Below are positions 63,814 through 64,000 of a stretch of DNA of 64,000 nt, in pieces (within the stretch, counting starts at the first letter, position 1; each line of letters starts with the position of its first letter). The DNA is taken from the NCBI GenBank assembly GCA_946887075.1, contig CAMPKA010000001.1, forward strand, positions 289,819 through 353,818, given 5' to 3'. Made by a program: the position numbers and the translations under genes. The notes beneath the pieces were generated by a model. It saw nothing but the letters and a program-made list of their open reading frames with translations. It ran no database searches and was not told the origin of the DNA. This DNA comes from an uncultured Salinimicrobium sp. (GTDB taxonomy: Bacteria > Bacteroidota > Bacteroidia > Flavobacteriales > Flavobacteriaceae).

Positions 63814-63940
63814 ACAACGTCCCGTATAAAAACTGTGCGAGCGGCGAGCGTAATTGTCCGCAGGACAACCCGCTAAGCAAGCGAGCACAAAGTTTCGAAT
63901 TGAGACAGGTTTAAGCATTGTTTTTATACACTGTTGGCGG
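63814..63940. repeat. structured inverted-repeat element (attC-like)
   Basis: GTATAAAAAC (63824-63833) pairs with GTTTTTATAC (63920-63929); CAAC lies outside on the left and GTTGG on the right in matching position. Between them lie short palindromes, such as TTGTCC-GCA-GGACAA (63854-63868), and GCGAGC repeats. The whole 127 bp can fold into a long arm. This is the layout of cassette-recombination (attC) sites, but the right end GTTGGCG does not fit GTTRRRY strictly. Confidence 0.5.
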
Positions 63941-64000
63941 TAGTAGACACTATCCCAAAAAGTGTGTAACTTCAAAAATAGAGGGGTTTGATTTTTTACT

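Noticed and set aside
63814..63940. Canonical integron attC site
   Set aside because: Right end does not satisfy GTTRRRY and no integrase is visible, so it is kept only as attC-like.
1..64000. CRISPR array or cas genes
   Set aside because: No regularly spaced direct repeats and no Cas-like protein found on either strand.

Overview
The window looks like the chromosome of a marine member of the Flavobacteriaceae (Bacteroidota). The evidence is: many genes are preceded by the Bacteroidota promoter -7 box TAnnTTTG rather than a purine-rich Shine-Dalgarno; several exported proteins carry lipobox signals; and the window holds lineage-typical genes such as an IPExxxVDY-family protein, a 632-residue PurF-like protein, a DUF177-rpmF-fabH-accB-accC cluster and an OmpA protein with thrombospondin type 3 repeats. 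Genus cannot be told from the sequence alone.

Layout. 1-2.2 kb: an ALDH7-type aldehyde dehydrogenase (cut by the window edge) and 3-hydroxyanthranilate dioxygenase. 2.2-3.3 kb: a secreted isoaspartyl peptidase/asparaginase. 3.4-9.6 kb: a complete tripartite RND efflux operon behind a GbsR/MarR regulator. 9.6-20.4 kb: housekeeping genes (CYTH protein, NAD(P)-binding protein, dinB, pyk, IPExxxVDY protein, rnc, fabF, acpP, purN, rnhA, PfkB kinase, PurF-like). 20.5 kb: a small RNA gene. 20.6-26.4 kb: LpxH-type phosphatase, esterase, QueD-like protein, 2OG-Fe(II) oxygenase, two tiny membrane proteins coupled to an enoyl-CoA hydratase, MATE pump, GNAT. 26.5 kb: tRNA-Ala(GGC). 26.6-36.3 kb: alpha/beta hydrolase, AddB-like nuclease, OmpA, kbl, AddA-like helicase-nuclease. 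36.5-37.3 kb: superoxide dismutase facing a second copy of the small RNA. 37.4-50.6 kb: recJ, rsmI, an unknown coiled-coil protein, tdk, alr, mscL, asd, a prolyl oligopeptidase, an orphan ABC ATPase, a GreA-like protein, mtgA, an amino-acid-oxidase-like protein and a PepSY protein. 50.6-56.3 kb: accC, accB, fabH, rpmF, DUF177, pdxA, ribE. 56.3-62.8 kb: accessory catabolic genes (small sorting-signal-like protein, GH172, sulfatase, GMC oxidoreductase with its subunit 3). 62.8-64 kb: an AT-rich decayed stretch holding a broken rolling-circle replication protein and a highly structured repeat resembling a gene-cassette recombination site.

The genes work in recognisable sets: fatty acid synthesis (acpP-fabF; fabH-accB-accC), RNA and DNA processing (rnc, rnhA, recJ, AddA/AddB-like), purine synthesis (purN, PurF-like), efflux (RND, MATE), and extracellular carbohydrate breakdown (sulfatase plus GH172).

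The most interesting signal is a pair of roughly 70-nt RNA genes at 20.51 and 37.26 kb. They share an uninterrupted 43-nt identical core, 12-bp terminator-like hairpins that differ by two base pairs, and a shared upstream TGAAAGCT box. They lie in opposite orientation 16.8 kb apart and look like twin trans-acting small RNAs.
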